Source: Demequina rhizosphaerae (lineage in GTDB: Bacteria > Actinomycetota > Actinomycetes > Actinomycetales > Demequinaceae). From it: a stretch of 64,000 nucleotides of DNA. The position numbers and the translations under genes are program-made. The DNA lies in assembly GCF_000971255.1 (NCBI RefSeq), contig NZ_BBMC01000007.1:62001-126000 (forward strand), read 5' to 3'. Within the stretch, counting starts at the first letter, position 1, and the number at the start of each line of letters is the position of its first letter. The notes under the pieces were generated by a model, which was given only the letters and a program-made list of their open reading frames with translations, did not search any database and was not told where the DNA came from. Of this stretch, positions 39,120 to 47,555 are shown piece after piece.

Positions 39120-39162
39120 GGACGATGCGCGGGTCAGGTACGGCCCGCGGGCGGACGATGCG
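39120..39162. repeat. Pair of GGACGATGCG decamers in the dusB-DHFR gap
   Basis: Two exact copies start at 39120 and 39153, each embedded in GGGCGGACGATGCGCGGG. The pair forms a 33-base tandem spacing in noncoding DNA. Confidence 0.75.
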
Positions 39163-39235
39163 CGGGCGGCCCCCGCGCGCCCCACACCTCGCACAGTGTG
39201 ACAAACTGCACCCTGCAAACGCCGCATACCTGCAC

Positions 39236-39241
39236 TAACGT
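39236..39241 (+). promoter_or_regulatory. -10 element of a probable leaderless promoter
   Basis: TAACGT lies six bases before the ATG at 39248. CTGCAA at 39213-39218, 17 bases further upstream, is a plausible weak -35. Confidence 0.45.
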
Positions 39242-39247
39242 GGCGGC

Positions 39248-39823
39248 ATGAGCAGGGTGCGCGCGTATCTCGCGATGTCGCTCGACGGCTTCGTCGCCGG
39301 GCCCCGGGACGACCTCGACTGGCTCGAGCCGCGCGCCGAGGGCGCGCCTCCGGTCGCCGACGAGCCGTGGCGCGACTCGGACGACGACGCCCTCCACTTC
39401 GGGGACTTCCTCGACCGCGTCGGCTGCATCGTCATGGGGCGGCGCACCTTCGACATCGTCACGCGCTTCCCCGACTGGCCCTACCGCGACCTGCCGATGC
39501 TGGTGCTCACGCATCGCCCGCTCGAGACCGAGCACGCCACCGTCCGCCCGGCGCGCGGGGACATCGCCACGGTCCTCGAGAAGGCCAAGGGGATCGCGGG
39601 CCGCAAGGACGTCTACGTCGACGGCGCGACGCTCGTGCGCGACGCCCTCGCGGCCCGCGCGCTCGAGGAGCTGGTCGTGACGGTCGTGCCGACGGTGCTC
39701 GGCAAGGGCGTCTCGCTCTTCGGCGGCCTGCCGCGGCCCGCGGAGCTCACGGCCGAGCACGTGGTCCGCTTCGGCGACGGATTCGTCCAGATCCACCTCG
39801 CGTGCCCCACCGAGCCGCGCTGA
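39248..39823 (+). CDS. Dihydrofolate reductase/RibD C-terminal-like protein
   Basis: A 191-residue reductase-fold protein. RVRAYLAMSLDGFVAGPRDDLDWLE is the family start, VMGRRTFDIV the NADPH-binding turn, DVYVDGATLVRDALA the next glycine-rich loop and PTVLGKGVSLFGGL the C-terminal motif. It belongs to the yyaP/yddH-type branch of RibD_C, whose substrate is unknown; it is not a canonical DHFR. Confidence 0.87.
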   Translation: MSRVRAYLAMSLDGFVAGPRDDLDWLEPRAEGAPPVADEPWRDSDDDALHFGDFLDRVGCIVMGRRTFDIVTRFPDWPYRDLPMLVLTHRPLETEHATVRPARGDIATVLEKAKGIAGRKDVYVDGATLVRDALAARALEELVVTVVPTVLGKGVSLFGGLPRPAELTAEHVVRFGDGFVQIHLACPTEPR

Positions 39824-39861
39824 CGCCGCGGCCCCTGCCTGGACCCGCGCATCGTGCCCGG

Positions 39862-39867
39862 TAGAGT
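39862..39867 (+). promoter_or_regulatory. -10 element of a probable leaderless dgt promoter
   Basis: TAGAGT lies six bases before the GTG at 39874. There is no Shine-Dalgarno in the gap. Confidence 0.45.
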
Positions 39868-39873
39868 CGGAAT

Positions 39874-41142
39874 GTGAGCGTCCCACCCGAGGGCTACGGC
39901 GCGGCGGACGTGCAGCGCTACGTCCAGGAGCCGCCCAAGCAGGCCCAGCGCACCCCGTTCGAGCGCGACCGCGCCCGCATCGTGCACTCGAGCGCCCTGC
40001 GCCGCCTGGGCGCGAAGACCCAGATCCTGGGCGCCGGCACGGGCGACTTCGTCCGCACGCGCCTCACGCACACGCTCGAGGTGGCGCAGGTGGGCCGCAG
40101 CCTCGGCAAGGTGCTCGGCTGCGATCCGGACGTCGTCGACGCGGCGTGCCTCGCGCACGACCTCGGCCACCCGCCGTTCGGCCACAACGGCGAGCGAGCG
40201 CTGGACGAGGTGTCTCGTGACATCGGCGGCTTCGAGGGGAACGCGCAGACCCTGCGCATCCTCGCGCGGCTCGAGACCAAGACCTACGACCCCGTGACGG
40301 GTCAGAGCGTGGGCCTCAACCTCACGCGCGCCGTGCTGGACGCCAGCGTCAAGTACCCGTGGACCGAGGACGCGACGCCCACCCGTCCCGACGGCACCCC
40401 CACCCGCAAGTTCGGCGTCTACGACGACGACCTGCCGGTGTTCCGCTGGCTGCGCGAGGGCGCCCCCGAGCGCGCCCAGAGCTTCGAGGCCCAGGTGATG
40501 GACCTCGCCGACGACATCGCCTACTCCGTCCACGACGTCGAGGACTCGGTGGTCCACCACACCGTCTCCCTCGGGGTGCTGCGCGACCCGGCGCGTGCCC
40601 GCGAGATCGCCGACCACGCGCGCGTCTGGTACGGCCGCGGCGAGCCCGAGGCGCTCATGGCCGCGCTCGACCGGCTGCGCGCGGAGCCGTGGTGGATGGA
40701 CGAGTACGACGGCTCGCACCGGGCGCTCGCGACGCTCAAGGACATGACCAGCCAGCTCATCGGCCGCATCGTGGGCACGGTCGCGGAGGCCACGCGCGCC
40801 GAGTACGGCGACGGGCCGCTCACGCGCCACCACGCGCGGCTGGTCATCCCCGCGGAGATCTCCGACGAGATCCTCATGCTCAAGGGCATCGCGGTGCACT
40901 TCCTCATGGCGCCGCGCGAGAAGAAGGCGGCCTACCGGCAGCAGCGGGAGCGGATCGCGGCGCTCGTGGGCGCGCTGGTCGAGCTGGGCGACGAGGCGCT
41001 CGAGCCGCACTTCGCGGTGATGCACCGCGAGGCGGCGGACGATGCGGCGCGCAAGCGGGTGGTGATCGATCAGGTGGCGTCGCTCACCGACAAGTCGGCG
41101 TACGACTGGCACCACCGGTACGTGGCGCGGCGTCGGGGCTGA
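39874..41142 (+). CDS. dgt: Deoxyguanosinetriphosphate triphosphohydrolase-like protein
   Basis: A 422-residue HD-domain enzyme that converts dNTPs to deoxynucleosides and triphosphate. The HD metal site is formed by RLTHTLEVAQ, LAHDLGHPPFGHNGE and a later Asp in VMDLADDIAYSVHDVED. The N-terminal FERDRARIVHSSALRRLGAKTQ is the family opening. dgt next to dnaG is a conserved actinobacterial arrangement, here separated by a minus-strand insertion of four genes. Confidence 0.93.
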   Translation: MSVPPEGYGAADVQRYVQEPPKQAQRTPFERDRARIVHSSALRRLGAKTQILGAGTGDFVRTRLTHTLEVAQVGRSLGKVLGCDPDVVDAACLAHDLGHPPFGHNGERALDEVSRDIGGFEGNAQTLRILARLETKTYDPVTGQSVGLNLTRAVLDASVKYPWTEDATPTRPDGTPTRKFGVYDDDLPVFRWLREGAPERAQSFEAQVMDLADDIAYSVHDVEDSVVHHTVSLGVLRDPARAREIADHARVWYGRGEPEALMAALDRLRAEPWWMDEYDGSHRALATLKDMTSQLIGRIVGTVAEATRAEYGDGPLTRHHARLVIPAEISDEILMLKGIAVHFLMAPREKKAAYRQQRERIAALVGALVELGDEALEPHFAVMHREAADDAARKRVVIDQVASLTDKSAYDWHHRYVARRRG

Positions 41143-41143
41143 G

Positions 41144-42148
41144 TCAGGCGCCGGGGGTCTCGGCCGTCTCGGCGACGTCCGCCGTGCGGCGGGCGAGCAG
41201 GCGGTGCTCGGCGACCAGGATCCCGACGACGACCGCGGCGCCGGCGAGGGCCGCGAGCAGGGGACCGACGATCGGGTCCGTGGGGGCGATGCGCGCGCCG
41301 TCGGCGTCCTGCCACGGCCACAGCGCGACGAGCGAGCCAGCCATGATGCCCGTGAGCACCACGAGCGTGAGGCGGCGGTGGTGCTCGAGCAGCCACTGGA
41401 GCAGCTTGACGATGGTGACGAGGCCGATCGCCAGGCCGGTCGCGAACAGCGCGAGGTAGCCGAGGTCGCGGTCGTTGAGCGCGGCGATGGTGGGCTCGTA
41501 CAGGCCCATGGTGAGCAGCAGGAACGAGCCGGACAGGCCGGGCAGCACCAGCGCGGACACCGCCAGGGCGCCGGCGGGGATGAGCACGTACCACTCGGGC
41601 GAGAGGTCGCCCGCGGGCAGCGACACGACGATCGCGACCGCGACGGCGGAGGCCGCCGCCAGCAGCCACTCGCGCCACGTCCACGGGACGACGGGGGAGC
41701 GCGGCGCGACGCGGCGGGAGTGACGGAAGGGCACCGCGAGGGACGCGAGGACGAGGCCGAGGAACAGCCCGCGCATCGTCTCCGGGTGGTCCTCGAGCAG
41801 GCCCTCCATCACGTGGGCCATCGACAGCAGCGCGATCACCATGCCGACTCCGATGGGCAGCACCACGCCCCAGGACACGCGGGCGAGCTGCGCGCGCGCC
41901 TCGGCGAGACCCCGGCCGCGCAGCCCGTCCGTGACGGCGTGGCGGAGGCCGGCGATGAGGTGGCCGGCGGAGGTGAGCAGCGTCTCGTACACGCCGGTCA
42001 TGAGCGCGACGGTGCCGCCGCTCACGCCGGGGACGGTCTCGGCGGTGCCGATCATCGCGCCGCGCACGAGGTCGAGCGCGACCAGGAGGGGCGTGCGGCG
42101 CGCCTGCGGGGCGCCGGCCTCGACGGGGGTGGCCTGGTGCGCGGTCAT
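41144..42148 (-). CDS. DUF368 (PopT-type) polyprenyl-phosphate transporter
   Basis: A 334-residue membrane protein with about eight helices. GAMIGTAETVPGVSGGTVALMTGVYETL and PGLSGSFLLLTMGLYEPTIAAL are the two repeated motifs of DUF368. Members of this family (PopT) have been shown to recycle undecaprenyl phosphate across the membrane. A 15-residue soluble N-terminus precedes the first helix. GGAAGGAG lies before the ATG. The upstream membrane-protein gene overlaps its start by four bases. Confidence 0.88.
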   Translation of the reverse strand: MTAHQATPVEAGAPQARRTPLLVALDLVRGAMIGTAETVPGVSGGTVALMTGVYETLLTSAGHLIAGLRHAVTDGLRGRGLAEARAQLARVSWGVVLPIGVGMVIALLSMAHVMEGLLEDHPETMRGLFLGLVLASLAVPFRHSRRVAPRSPVVPWTWREWLLAAASAVAVAIVVSLPAGDLSPEWYVLIPAGALAVSALVLPGLSGSFLLLTMGLYEPTIAALNDRDLGYLALFATGLAIGLVTIVKLLQWLLEHHRRLTLVVLTGIMAGSLVALWPWQDADGARIAPTDPIVGPLLAALAGAAVVVGILVAEHRLLARRTADVAETAETPGA

Positions 42149-42561
42149 GCCGCTCCTTCCTGCGCGGGGGTGACCCCCGCATCGTCCCGGCGCGCACGCC
42201 GCTCGCGCAAGAGCAGCGCGAGGGCGATCGCCGGGAGCAGCAGCGGGACCCAGCCGTAGGCCGAGCCGTAGCCGGTCCACACGGTCTCGTCGGGCCACCA
42301 CGAGGACTCGACGTAGCCGAGCGTGCCGACCACGAGGACCCCGAGCAGCTCGAGGGCCGTCCCGACGAGCGCGACGCCCGTCCAGCGCCGCCACAGCGCG
42401 ACCGCGATCACGAGGTAGAGCAGCGCGGACACGCCCGACACCAGGTAGGGCACGGGGGCCTCGGACAGCTTGGTCGCGATCTGGTACGTCGACCGGCCGA
42501 GCGCGGCGAGCGCGAGGACGGCGTAGGCGACGACGAGCGACAGGCGGGCGACGCCGCTCAT
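42145..42561 (-). CDS. Membrane protein of unknown function
   Basis: A 138-residue protein with four predicted helices (about 5-23, 38-56, 62-82, 103-118) and a basic tail that carries a GGACGATGCG copy. No family is recognised. It overlaps its neighbours on both sides by four bases, so it is part of the DUF6941-membrane-membrane-DUF368 operon. Confidence 0.65.
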   Translation of the reverse strand: MSGVARLSLVVAYAVLALAALGRSTYQIATKLSEAPVPYLVSGVSALLYLVIAVALWRRWTGVALVGTALELLGVLVVGTLGYVESSWWPDETVWTGYGSAYGWVPLLLPAIALALLLRERRARRDDAGVTPAQEGAA

Positions 42562-42980
42562 GCCGCGGCCTCGAGGATCACCAGCACGCGCCACGCCACG
42601 ACGGCGAGCGCCACGGCGACGATCACCGCGGAGGCGGCGTCCACGCGCGTGATCTGCGACCGCGTGAGCACGGGGCGGTGCGGGTCGGGGTCCGCGGAGG
42701 CGGCCTCGGGGGTGCCGAGCCGCCCGATGCCGAGCAGCGCGAGCAGGGCCACCGAGGCGACGGTGTAGCCCAGCGTGAGGATGATGTCCGCGTCCGCGCC
42801 CGTGAGCAACAGGACCACCACCGCCACGGTGTGGACGGCGACGGCCGCGTACGTCACGGGCACGAGCAGCCTGAGGGCACGATGCGCGGGCGCCCACGCG
42901 AGCGTGATCAGCCCGGTGAGCGCGAGGAGCGCGGACACGCCGAGCACGAGGGGGTGGATCACCCCCGTGTACAGCTCCAC
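42558..42980 (-). CDS. Membrane protein of unknown function
   Basis: A 140-residue protein with four helices: GVIHPLVLGVSALLALTGLI, LLVPVTYAAVAVHTVAVVVLLL, ILTLGYTVASVALLALLGI and a last one near 115-135. No family is recognised. The GTG start shares one base with the stop of the DUF6941 gene. A similar helix pattern in the next gene suggests that the two could pair in the membrane. Confidence 0.65.
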   Translation of the reverse strand: MELYTGVIHPLVLGVSALLALTGLITLAWAPAHRALRLLVPVTYAAVAVHTVAVVVLLLTGADADIILTLGYTVASVALLALLGIGRLGTPEAASADPDPHRPVLTRSQITRVDAASAVIVAVALAVVAWRVLVILEAAA

Positions 42981-43435
42981 TAGGCCTGCTGCGCCGCCTG
43001 CTGGACGCGCATGGGGAGACGGGTCATCTCCTCGCCGTCGACGCTGATCACCCACGAGAACAGGCGCGGCTTGTCGAAGCGCAGCCCGTCGATGGTGAAC
43101 GCGAAGCTCGCGACCTGCTCGTCGCCGTCCACGAGGTGCGGCGGGCGGCCGACGGTGAACTCGCCGCCCATGGCGCGGATCGGGGTGGGCTTGCCCTCGG
43201 CGTCCGGACGGATGCCGATCGGGTACTCCACGCCGTCCTCGGTGAGGAGCTTGAGCTCGAAGTTGTGCGTGCGGTTCGTCTCGGTGAAGGGGACGTGCAC
43301 GATGGCGCCCACGGAGAGGCGGCGGTGCACGGCCGGGAAGCCGCGCACGAAGATGATGTTCCACCCCGCGCCGAGCGCGTAGATCTTGTTCTGCACGACC
43401 TCAGCCGAATCGGCGAGGAATGCGTCCACTCTCAC
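42980..43435 (-). CDS. DUF6941 family protein
   Basis: A 151-residue soluble protein. VRVDAFLADSAEVVQNKIYALGAGWN is the hallmark opening of DUF6941, followed by a beta-sandwich-like body (HVPFTETNRTHNFELKLLTEDG). Function is unknown; members are frequent in actinobacteria. The GTG is preceded by AGGAAAGG and a TAGGCT -10 box (43465-43470 region, minus strand). It leads an operon of four overlapping genes ending in the DUF368 transporter. Confidence 0.8.
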   Translation of the reverse strand: MRVDAFLADSAEVVQNKIYALGAGWNIIFVRGFPAVHRRLSVGAIVHVPFTETNRTHNFELKLLTEDGVEYPIGIRPDAEGKPTPIRAMGGEFTVGRPPHLVDGDEQVASFAFTIDGLRFDKPRLFSWVISVDGEEMTRLPMRVQQAAQQA

Positions 43436-43535
43436 AACAGCGTCCTTTCCTGGGGTGCGGCTCAAGCCTAGCGCCACTCGGTGCCGTGCTCCGGCGCGAA
43501 CGGGGACGATGCACCGGAAGCGGGCCGCGCCCGAG

Positions 43536-43541
43536 TACCCT
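43536..43541 (+). promoter_or_regulatory. -10 element of a probable leaderless dnaG promoter
   Basis: TACCCT lies six bases before the GTG at 43548 and helps to choose that start over the upstream in-frame GTG and ATG. Confidence 0.45.
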
Positions 43542-43547
43542 GTGCCC

Positions 43548-45494
43548 GTGGCGGGCACGATCAACAGGGACGACATCGCGGCGGTCCGTGAGCGCGCGCC
43601 CATCGAGGAGATCATCGGCCAGCACGTCTCCCTCAAGTCCGCGGGCGTCGGCTCGCTCAAGGGGCTGTGCCCCTTCCACGACGAGCGTTCCCCCTCGTTC
43701 CACGTGCGTCCGGCCGCCGGCCGCTGGCACTGCTTCGGCTGCGGCGAGGGCGGCGACGTCATCGAGTTCGTCATGCGCATGGACGGCCTGCCGTTCGCCG
43801 AGGCGGTCGAGTACCTCGCCGAGCGGGCGGGGGTGACGCTGCGCTACGAGGCGGGCGGGCGCCGCGGCTCCGAGTCCGGGGCGAGCATGCGCCGCCGGCT
43901 GCTCGAGGCCCACCGGGTGGCCGCCGAGTACTTCGTCGAGCAGCTCGGCTCGCCCGAGGCCCGCATCGCGCGCGACTTCCTGCGCGAGCGCGGCTTCGAC
44001 GGCGAGGCCGCCGCGCACTTCGGCTGCGGCTACGCGCCGCAGGGCTGGTCCCACCTCACCGACCACCTGCGCCGCAAGGGCTTCACCGAGCCCGAGCTCA
44101 AGGCCTCCGGGCTCGTGTCCGAGGGCCAGCGAGGCGTCTACGACCGCTTCCGCGGGCGCCTCGTGTGGCCCATCCGCGAGGTGACGGGCGACGTCATCGG
44201 CTTCGGCGCGCGCCGCCTCCACGAGGACGACCAGGGCCCCAAGTACCTCAACACCCCCGAGACGCAGATCTACAAGAAGAGCCACGTGCTCTACGGCATC
44301 GACCTCGCCAAGGGCGCGATCCGCAGCGAGCGCACCACCGTGGTGGTCGAGGGCTACACCGACGTCATGGCCTGCCACCTCGCGGGCATCACCAACGCGG
44401 TGGCGACGTGCGGCACGGCCTTCGGCGAGGACCACGTCAAGGTGGTGCGCCGGCTCATGGGCGACACCGGGCAGGCGCAGATCAAGGTCGGGTCCACCGG
44501 CGCCAAGGTGGTCTTCACCTTCGACGGCGACGAGGCCGGTCAGAACGCGGCCCTCAAGTCGTTCGCGCTCGACCAGCAGTTCCTCGCGCAGACCTTCGTC
44601 GCGGTCGACCCCGAGGGCATGGACCCGTGCGACATCCGGCAGCGGGACGGCGACGACGCGGTGCGCCGCCTCATGGAGCGCCGCGTGCCGCTGTTCGAGT
44701 TCGTCATCAAGGCCTCGCTCGCGGCGCACGACCTCGAGACGCCCGAGGGGCGGGTCGCCGCGCTGCGCACGGCCACCCCCATCGTCGCGCAGATCCGCGA
44801 CCGGGCGCTGCGCCCCGAGTACGCGCGTCGCCTCGCCGGGTGGCTGGGCATGGAGCCCGCCGACGTCCTGCGCGCCGTGTCGCGCGCGGGGGAGCGGGGG
44901 AGCGCCCCGCAGGGCCAGCCTGCCGGCCAGGGCGGCCAGCCCGCGCATCGTCCCGACGACGGCCCGCCGCCCATGGACCCCGAGACCGGGCAGATCATGA
45001 CGGTGTCCGCCGCGCGGCCCAACCCGCGCGACCCGGTGGTGCGCGCCGAGGCGCTGTCGCTCGGCGTGCTGCTGCAGGCCAAGGCGGACATCGCGCAGGA
45101 CCCGATGACGCTCGGGATCGTCGCGGAGCTCGCGCGCGACTCGTTCACCGCGCCCCAGTACGGGCAGATCTTCGACGCGGTGGTCGCCGCCGGCGGCCCG
45201 GGTGCGGCGGTCGCGGACTGGGTCGGTGCGGTCGAGGAGCAGGCCGGGCCGGACCTCGCGCCGCTGGTGTCGCAGCTCGCGGTCACCCCGCTGCCGCACG
45301 ACAAGCCGTCCGAGCTGGGCCACTACGCGCGCTCGGTCCTCGCGCGGCTGCTCGACCTCGCGATCACGCGCCGCACGGCGGACCTGCGCGGCCGCATGCA
45401 GCGCGCGGGCGCGGGCACGGACGCCGCCCAGGAGGCGTTCGCGGAGATCATCCGGCTCGAGACCCGCCGGCGCCAGCTGCGCGAGGTGGAGTGA
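43548..45494 (+). CDS. dnaG: DNA primase
   Basis: A 648-residue primase that lays RNA primers at the replication fork. The CHC2 zinc site is C41, H44, C62, C65 (CPFHDERSPSFHV, WHCFGCGEGG). The catalytic core follows, with Toprim motifs VVEGYTDVMAC and TFDGDEAGQ. A Pro/Gly/Gln-rich linker (about 450-485) contains a decamer copy. The C-terminal helicase-binding domain is about 490-648. Length fits actinobacterial primases. Confidence 0.95.
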   Translation: MAGTINRDDIAAVRERAPIEEIIGQHVSLKSAGVGSLKGLCPFHDERSPSFHVRPAAGRWHCFGCGEGGDVIEFVMRMDGLPFAEAVEYLAERAGVTLRYEAGGRRGSESGASMRRRLLEAHRVAAEYFVEQLGSPEARIARDFLRERGFDGEAAAHFGCGYAPQGWSHLTDHLRRKGFTEPELKASGLVSEGQRGVYDRFRGRLVWPIREVTGDVIGFGARRLHEDDQGPKYLNTPETQIYKKSHVLYGIDLAKGAIRSERTTVVVEGYTDVMACHLAGITNAVATCGTAFGEDHVKVVRRLMGDTGQAQIKVGSTGAKVVFTFDGDEAGQNAALKSFALDQQFLAQTFVAVDPEGMDPCDIRQRDGDDAVRRLMERRVPLFEFVIKASLAAHDLETPEGRVAALRTATPIVAQIRDRALRPEYARRLAGWLGMEPADVLRAVSRAGERGSAPQGQPAGQGGQPAHRPDDGPPPMDPETGQIMTVSAARPNPRDPVVRAEALSLGVLLQAKADIAQDPMTLGIVAELARDSFTAPQYGQIFDAVVAAGGPGAAVADWVGAVEEQAGPDLAPLVSQLAVTPLPHDKPSELGHYARSVLARLLDLAITRRTADLRGRMQRAGAGTDAAQEAFAEIIRLETRRRQLREVE

Positions 45495-45534
45495 CCGTTC
45501 GCCGGTCACGGCTCGGCAAAGGCCGTGTGAACTG

Positions 45535-45557
45535 AGAGTTACCAGGCCGAAAACTCT
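45535..45557. promoter_or_regulatory. Inverted repeat upstream of phnD
   Basis: AGAGTT-N11-AACTCT, a perfect six-base inverted repeat with half-sites about 17 bases apart. It sits 36 bases before a possible -10 TAGCGT (45593-45598). It could be an operator for the importer; the regulator is not identifiable. Confidence 0.35.
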
Positions 45558-45671
45558 TGTCGACACGTGCATGTTTGATGTGAGGGCACGGATAGCGTGT
45601 CGGGGAGGCCGCGTCCACGCGGCCGGGCCGCGATGATCCGCGGCGCCCCCATCACCATGGAAGGTGTCACT

Positions 45672-46700
45672 GTGAGGAACCGTCTGTTCGCCCCCGCCGC
45701 CGTCGCGGCCGGCCTCGCGTTCGCGCTCGCGGGCTGCTCCAGCTCCGACGACGCGGGCTCGGAGTCGTCGCCCGACGCGACCGGCACCGCGGCGGCCGCC
45801 GCCGAGCTGCCCGAGTCGCTGACCCTCGCCCTCGTCCCGTCGGACGACGTCGAGCAGATCACCACGGACGGCGAGGCGCTCGCCACGGTGCTGTCGGACG
45901 AGCTCGGGATCGACGTCGAGGTGTTCGTTCCGGACAGCTACAACGCGGTCGTCGTGGCGCTCCAGACTGGCCAGGCGGACATCGGCTTCCTCGGCCCCAT
46001 CGCCATGTGGCAGGCACAGGAGGAGGCCGGCGCGGATATCGTCCTGCAGGCCGTCCGCTACGGCGCGAGCGACTACGTGGGCCAGTGGTTCACCAACGAC
46101 CCCGACACCTACTGCCTCGACGACGTCACCACCGAGGCGGACGACGAGGGCATCAACTACTCGTACTGCAACGGCGCCACCGGCTACGAGGGCCCCCAGG
46201 GCGAGGACGCGCTCGCGCTCGTGCCCGAGGACGCCTCGATCGCCTGGACCGACGCGACCTCGGCGTCCGGCTACTACTTCCCGGCCATCCAGCTCGCGGA
46301 GATCCTCGGCATCGACGACGCCGCGTCGGCGTTCCCCGACGGCTTCTTCGCCGGCGGCCACTCGCAGACCGTGCAGGCGGTCTACGACGGCGAGGCCACC
46401 ATCGGCCTGTCGTACAACGACGCGCGCTCGAACCTGGCGGAGGAGTTCTCCGATGTCGGCGAGAAGGTCGTCGTCTTCGCGTACACGAAGAACATCCCGA
46501 ACGACGGCGTGGTGCTCTCGGGCGACCTCGACGCCTCGATCCAGGAGACCCTGACGCAGGCGCTGCTCGACCTCGCCGGCACCGAGGAGGGTCTCGCCGC
46601 CCTCGACGCGGTCTACGACATCGAGGGTCTCGAGCCCGCCGACCTCGCCGCCTTCGAGGACTTCGTGGGCCCGACCTACGACACCTTCGGCGGCGAGTGA
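45672..46700 (+). CDS. phnD: Phosphate/phosphonate-type ABC transporter, substrate-binding lipoprotein
   Basis: A 342-residue solute-binding protein of the PhnD family. The signal peptide ends with the lipobox LAGC. LTLALVPSDDVEQI, LGIDVEVFVPDSYNAVVVALQTGQADIGFLGPIAMW and TSASGYYFPAIQLAEILG are the family motifs. Ligands in studied members are phosphonates, phosphite or phosphate; no C-P lyase genes are present, so the ligand is open. The GTG at 45672 is chosen because GGAAGG lies upstream and the signal peptide is then of normal length. Confidence 0.9.
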   Translation: MRNRLFAPAAVAAGLAFALAGCSSSDDAGSESSPDATGTAAAAAELPESLTLALVPSDDVEQITTDGEALATVLSDELGIDVEVFVPDSYNAVVVALQTGQADIGFLGPIAMWQAQEEAGADIVLQAVRYGASDYVGQWFTNDPDTYCLDDVTTEADDEGINYSYCNGATGYEGPQGEDALALVPEDASIAWTDATSASGYYFPAIQLAEILGIDDAASAFPDGFFAGGHSQTVQAVYDGEATIGLSYNDARSNLAEEFSDVGEKVVVFAYTKNIPNDGVVLSGDLDASIQETLTQALLDLAGTEEGLAALDAVYDIEGLEPADLAAFEDFVGPTYDTFGGE

Positions 46701-46725
46701 GCGCGTAGGTCTCGTACGGAACATC

Positions 46726-46770
46726 GCGCCGGCGGCCGGCCACGTGGCTGGCCGCCGGCGCCTTCCCTTT
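46726..46770 (+). terminator. Strong hairpin between phnD and phnC
   Basis: Bases 46726-46743 and 46744-46761 are complementary over 18 pairs with one G-T, followed by TTCCCTTT. It lies inside an apparent operon. It probably allows only part of the transcripts into phnC-phnE1-phnE2, so that the binding protein is made in excess. Confidence 0.75.
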
Positions 46771-46784
46771 GATAGGCATCTCTC

Positions 46785-47555
46785 ATGATCGAGCTCACGG
46801 GCGTCACGGTCCGCTACCCCAACGGCGTGGTCGGCCTCGACGACGTCTCCCTCACCATCCCGGACGGCGAGTTCGTCGTCGTCGTGGGTCTGTCCGGGGC
46901 CGGCAAGTCGACGCTGATCCGCACCATCAACGGCCTCGTGCCCGTCACCGAGGGCAGCCTCACGGTCGACGGCGTCGAGATGGCCGGGGCCTCGCAGCGC
47001 ACGATGCGCGACGTGCGGTCCGGCATCGGCATGATCTTCCAGTCGTTCAACCTGGTGAAGCGCACGTCCGTGATGAACAACGTGATGATGGGACAGATGC
47101 ACGCCATCCCGGCGTACCGGTCCCTCATCGGCGCGTGGACCGCGGACGAGAAGGAGCGGGCGTTCCGGTCGCTCGAGCGGGTCGGCATCGTCGAGAAGGC
47201 GTGGACCCGTGCCTCGCAGCTCTCGGGCGGCCAGCAGCAGCGCGTCGCGATCGCCCGCGCGCTCGCGCAGGACCCCAAGGTCATGCTCGCCGACGAGCCG
47301 GTCGCGTCCCTCGACCCGCCGACCGCGCAGATGGTGATGAAGGACCTCCAGCGGATCAACCGCGAGCTGGGCATCACCACCATCGTGAACCTGCACTTCC
47401 TCGACCTCGCCCGCCAGTTCGGCGACCGCGTCATCGGGATGCGCGAGGGCCGGATGGTCTTCGACGGCACCGGCGCCGAGGCGGACGATGCGGTGTTCGA
47501 GGAGATCTACGGCCGTTCCCTCACCGCGGACGACGTGCTCCCGGGACAGGCATGA
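46785..47555 (+). CDS. phnC: Phosphonate-type ABC transporter, ATP-binding protein
   Basis: A 256-residue ABC ATPase with Walker A VGLSGAGKST, Q-loop FQSFNLVKR, signature LSGGQQQRVAIARAL and Walker B VMLADEPVASLD. It is of the PhnC branch. It powers the two permeases that overlap downstream. The C-terminal EADDAVFEEIYG contains a decamer copy. Confidence 0.92.
   Translation: MIELTGVTVRYPNGVVGLDDVSLTIPDGEFVVVVGLSGAGKSTLIRTINGLVPVTEGSLTVDGVEMAGASQRTMRDVRSGIGMIFQSFNLVKRTSVMNNVMMGQMHAIPAYRSLIGAWTADEKERAFRSLERVGIVEKAWTRASQLSGGQQQRVAIARALAQDPKVMLADEPVASLDPPTAQMVMKDLQRINRELGITTIVNLHFLDLARQFGDRVIGMREGRMVFDGTGAEADDAVFEEIYGRSLTADDVLPGQA

Noticed and set aside
43401-47396. A 1331-codon open frame on the minus strand
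   Set aside because: It runs antisense to dnaG, phnD and phnC. Its composition (His, Arg, Asp, Val-rich) is that of a shadow frame in high-GC DNA.
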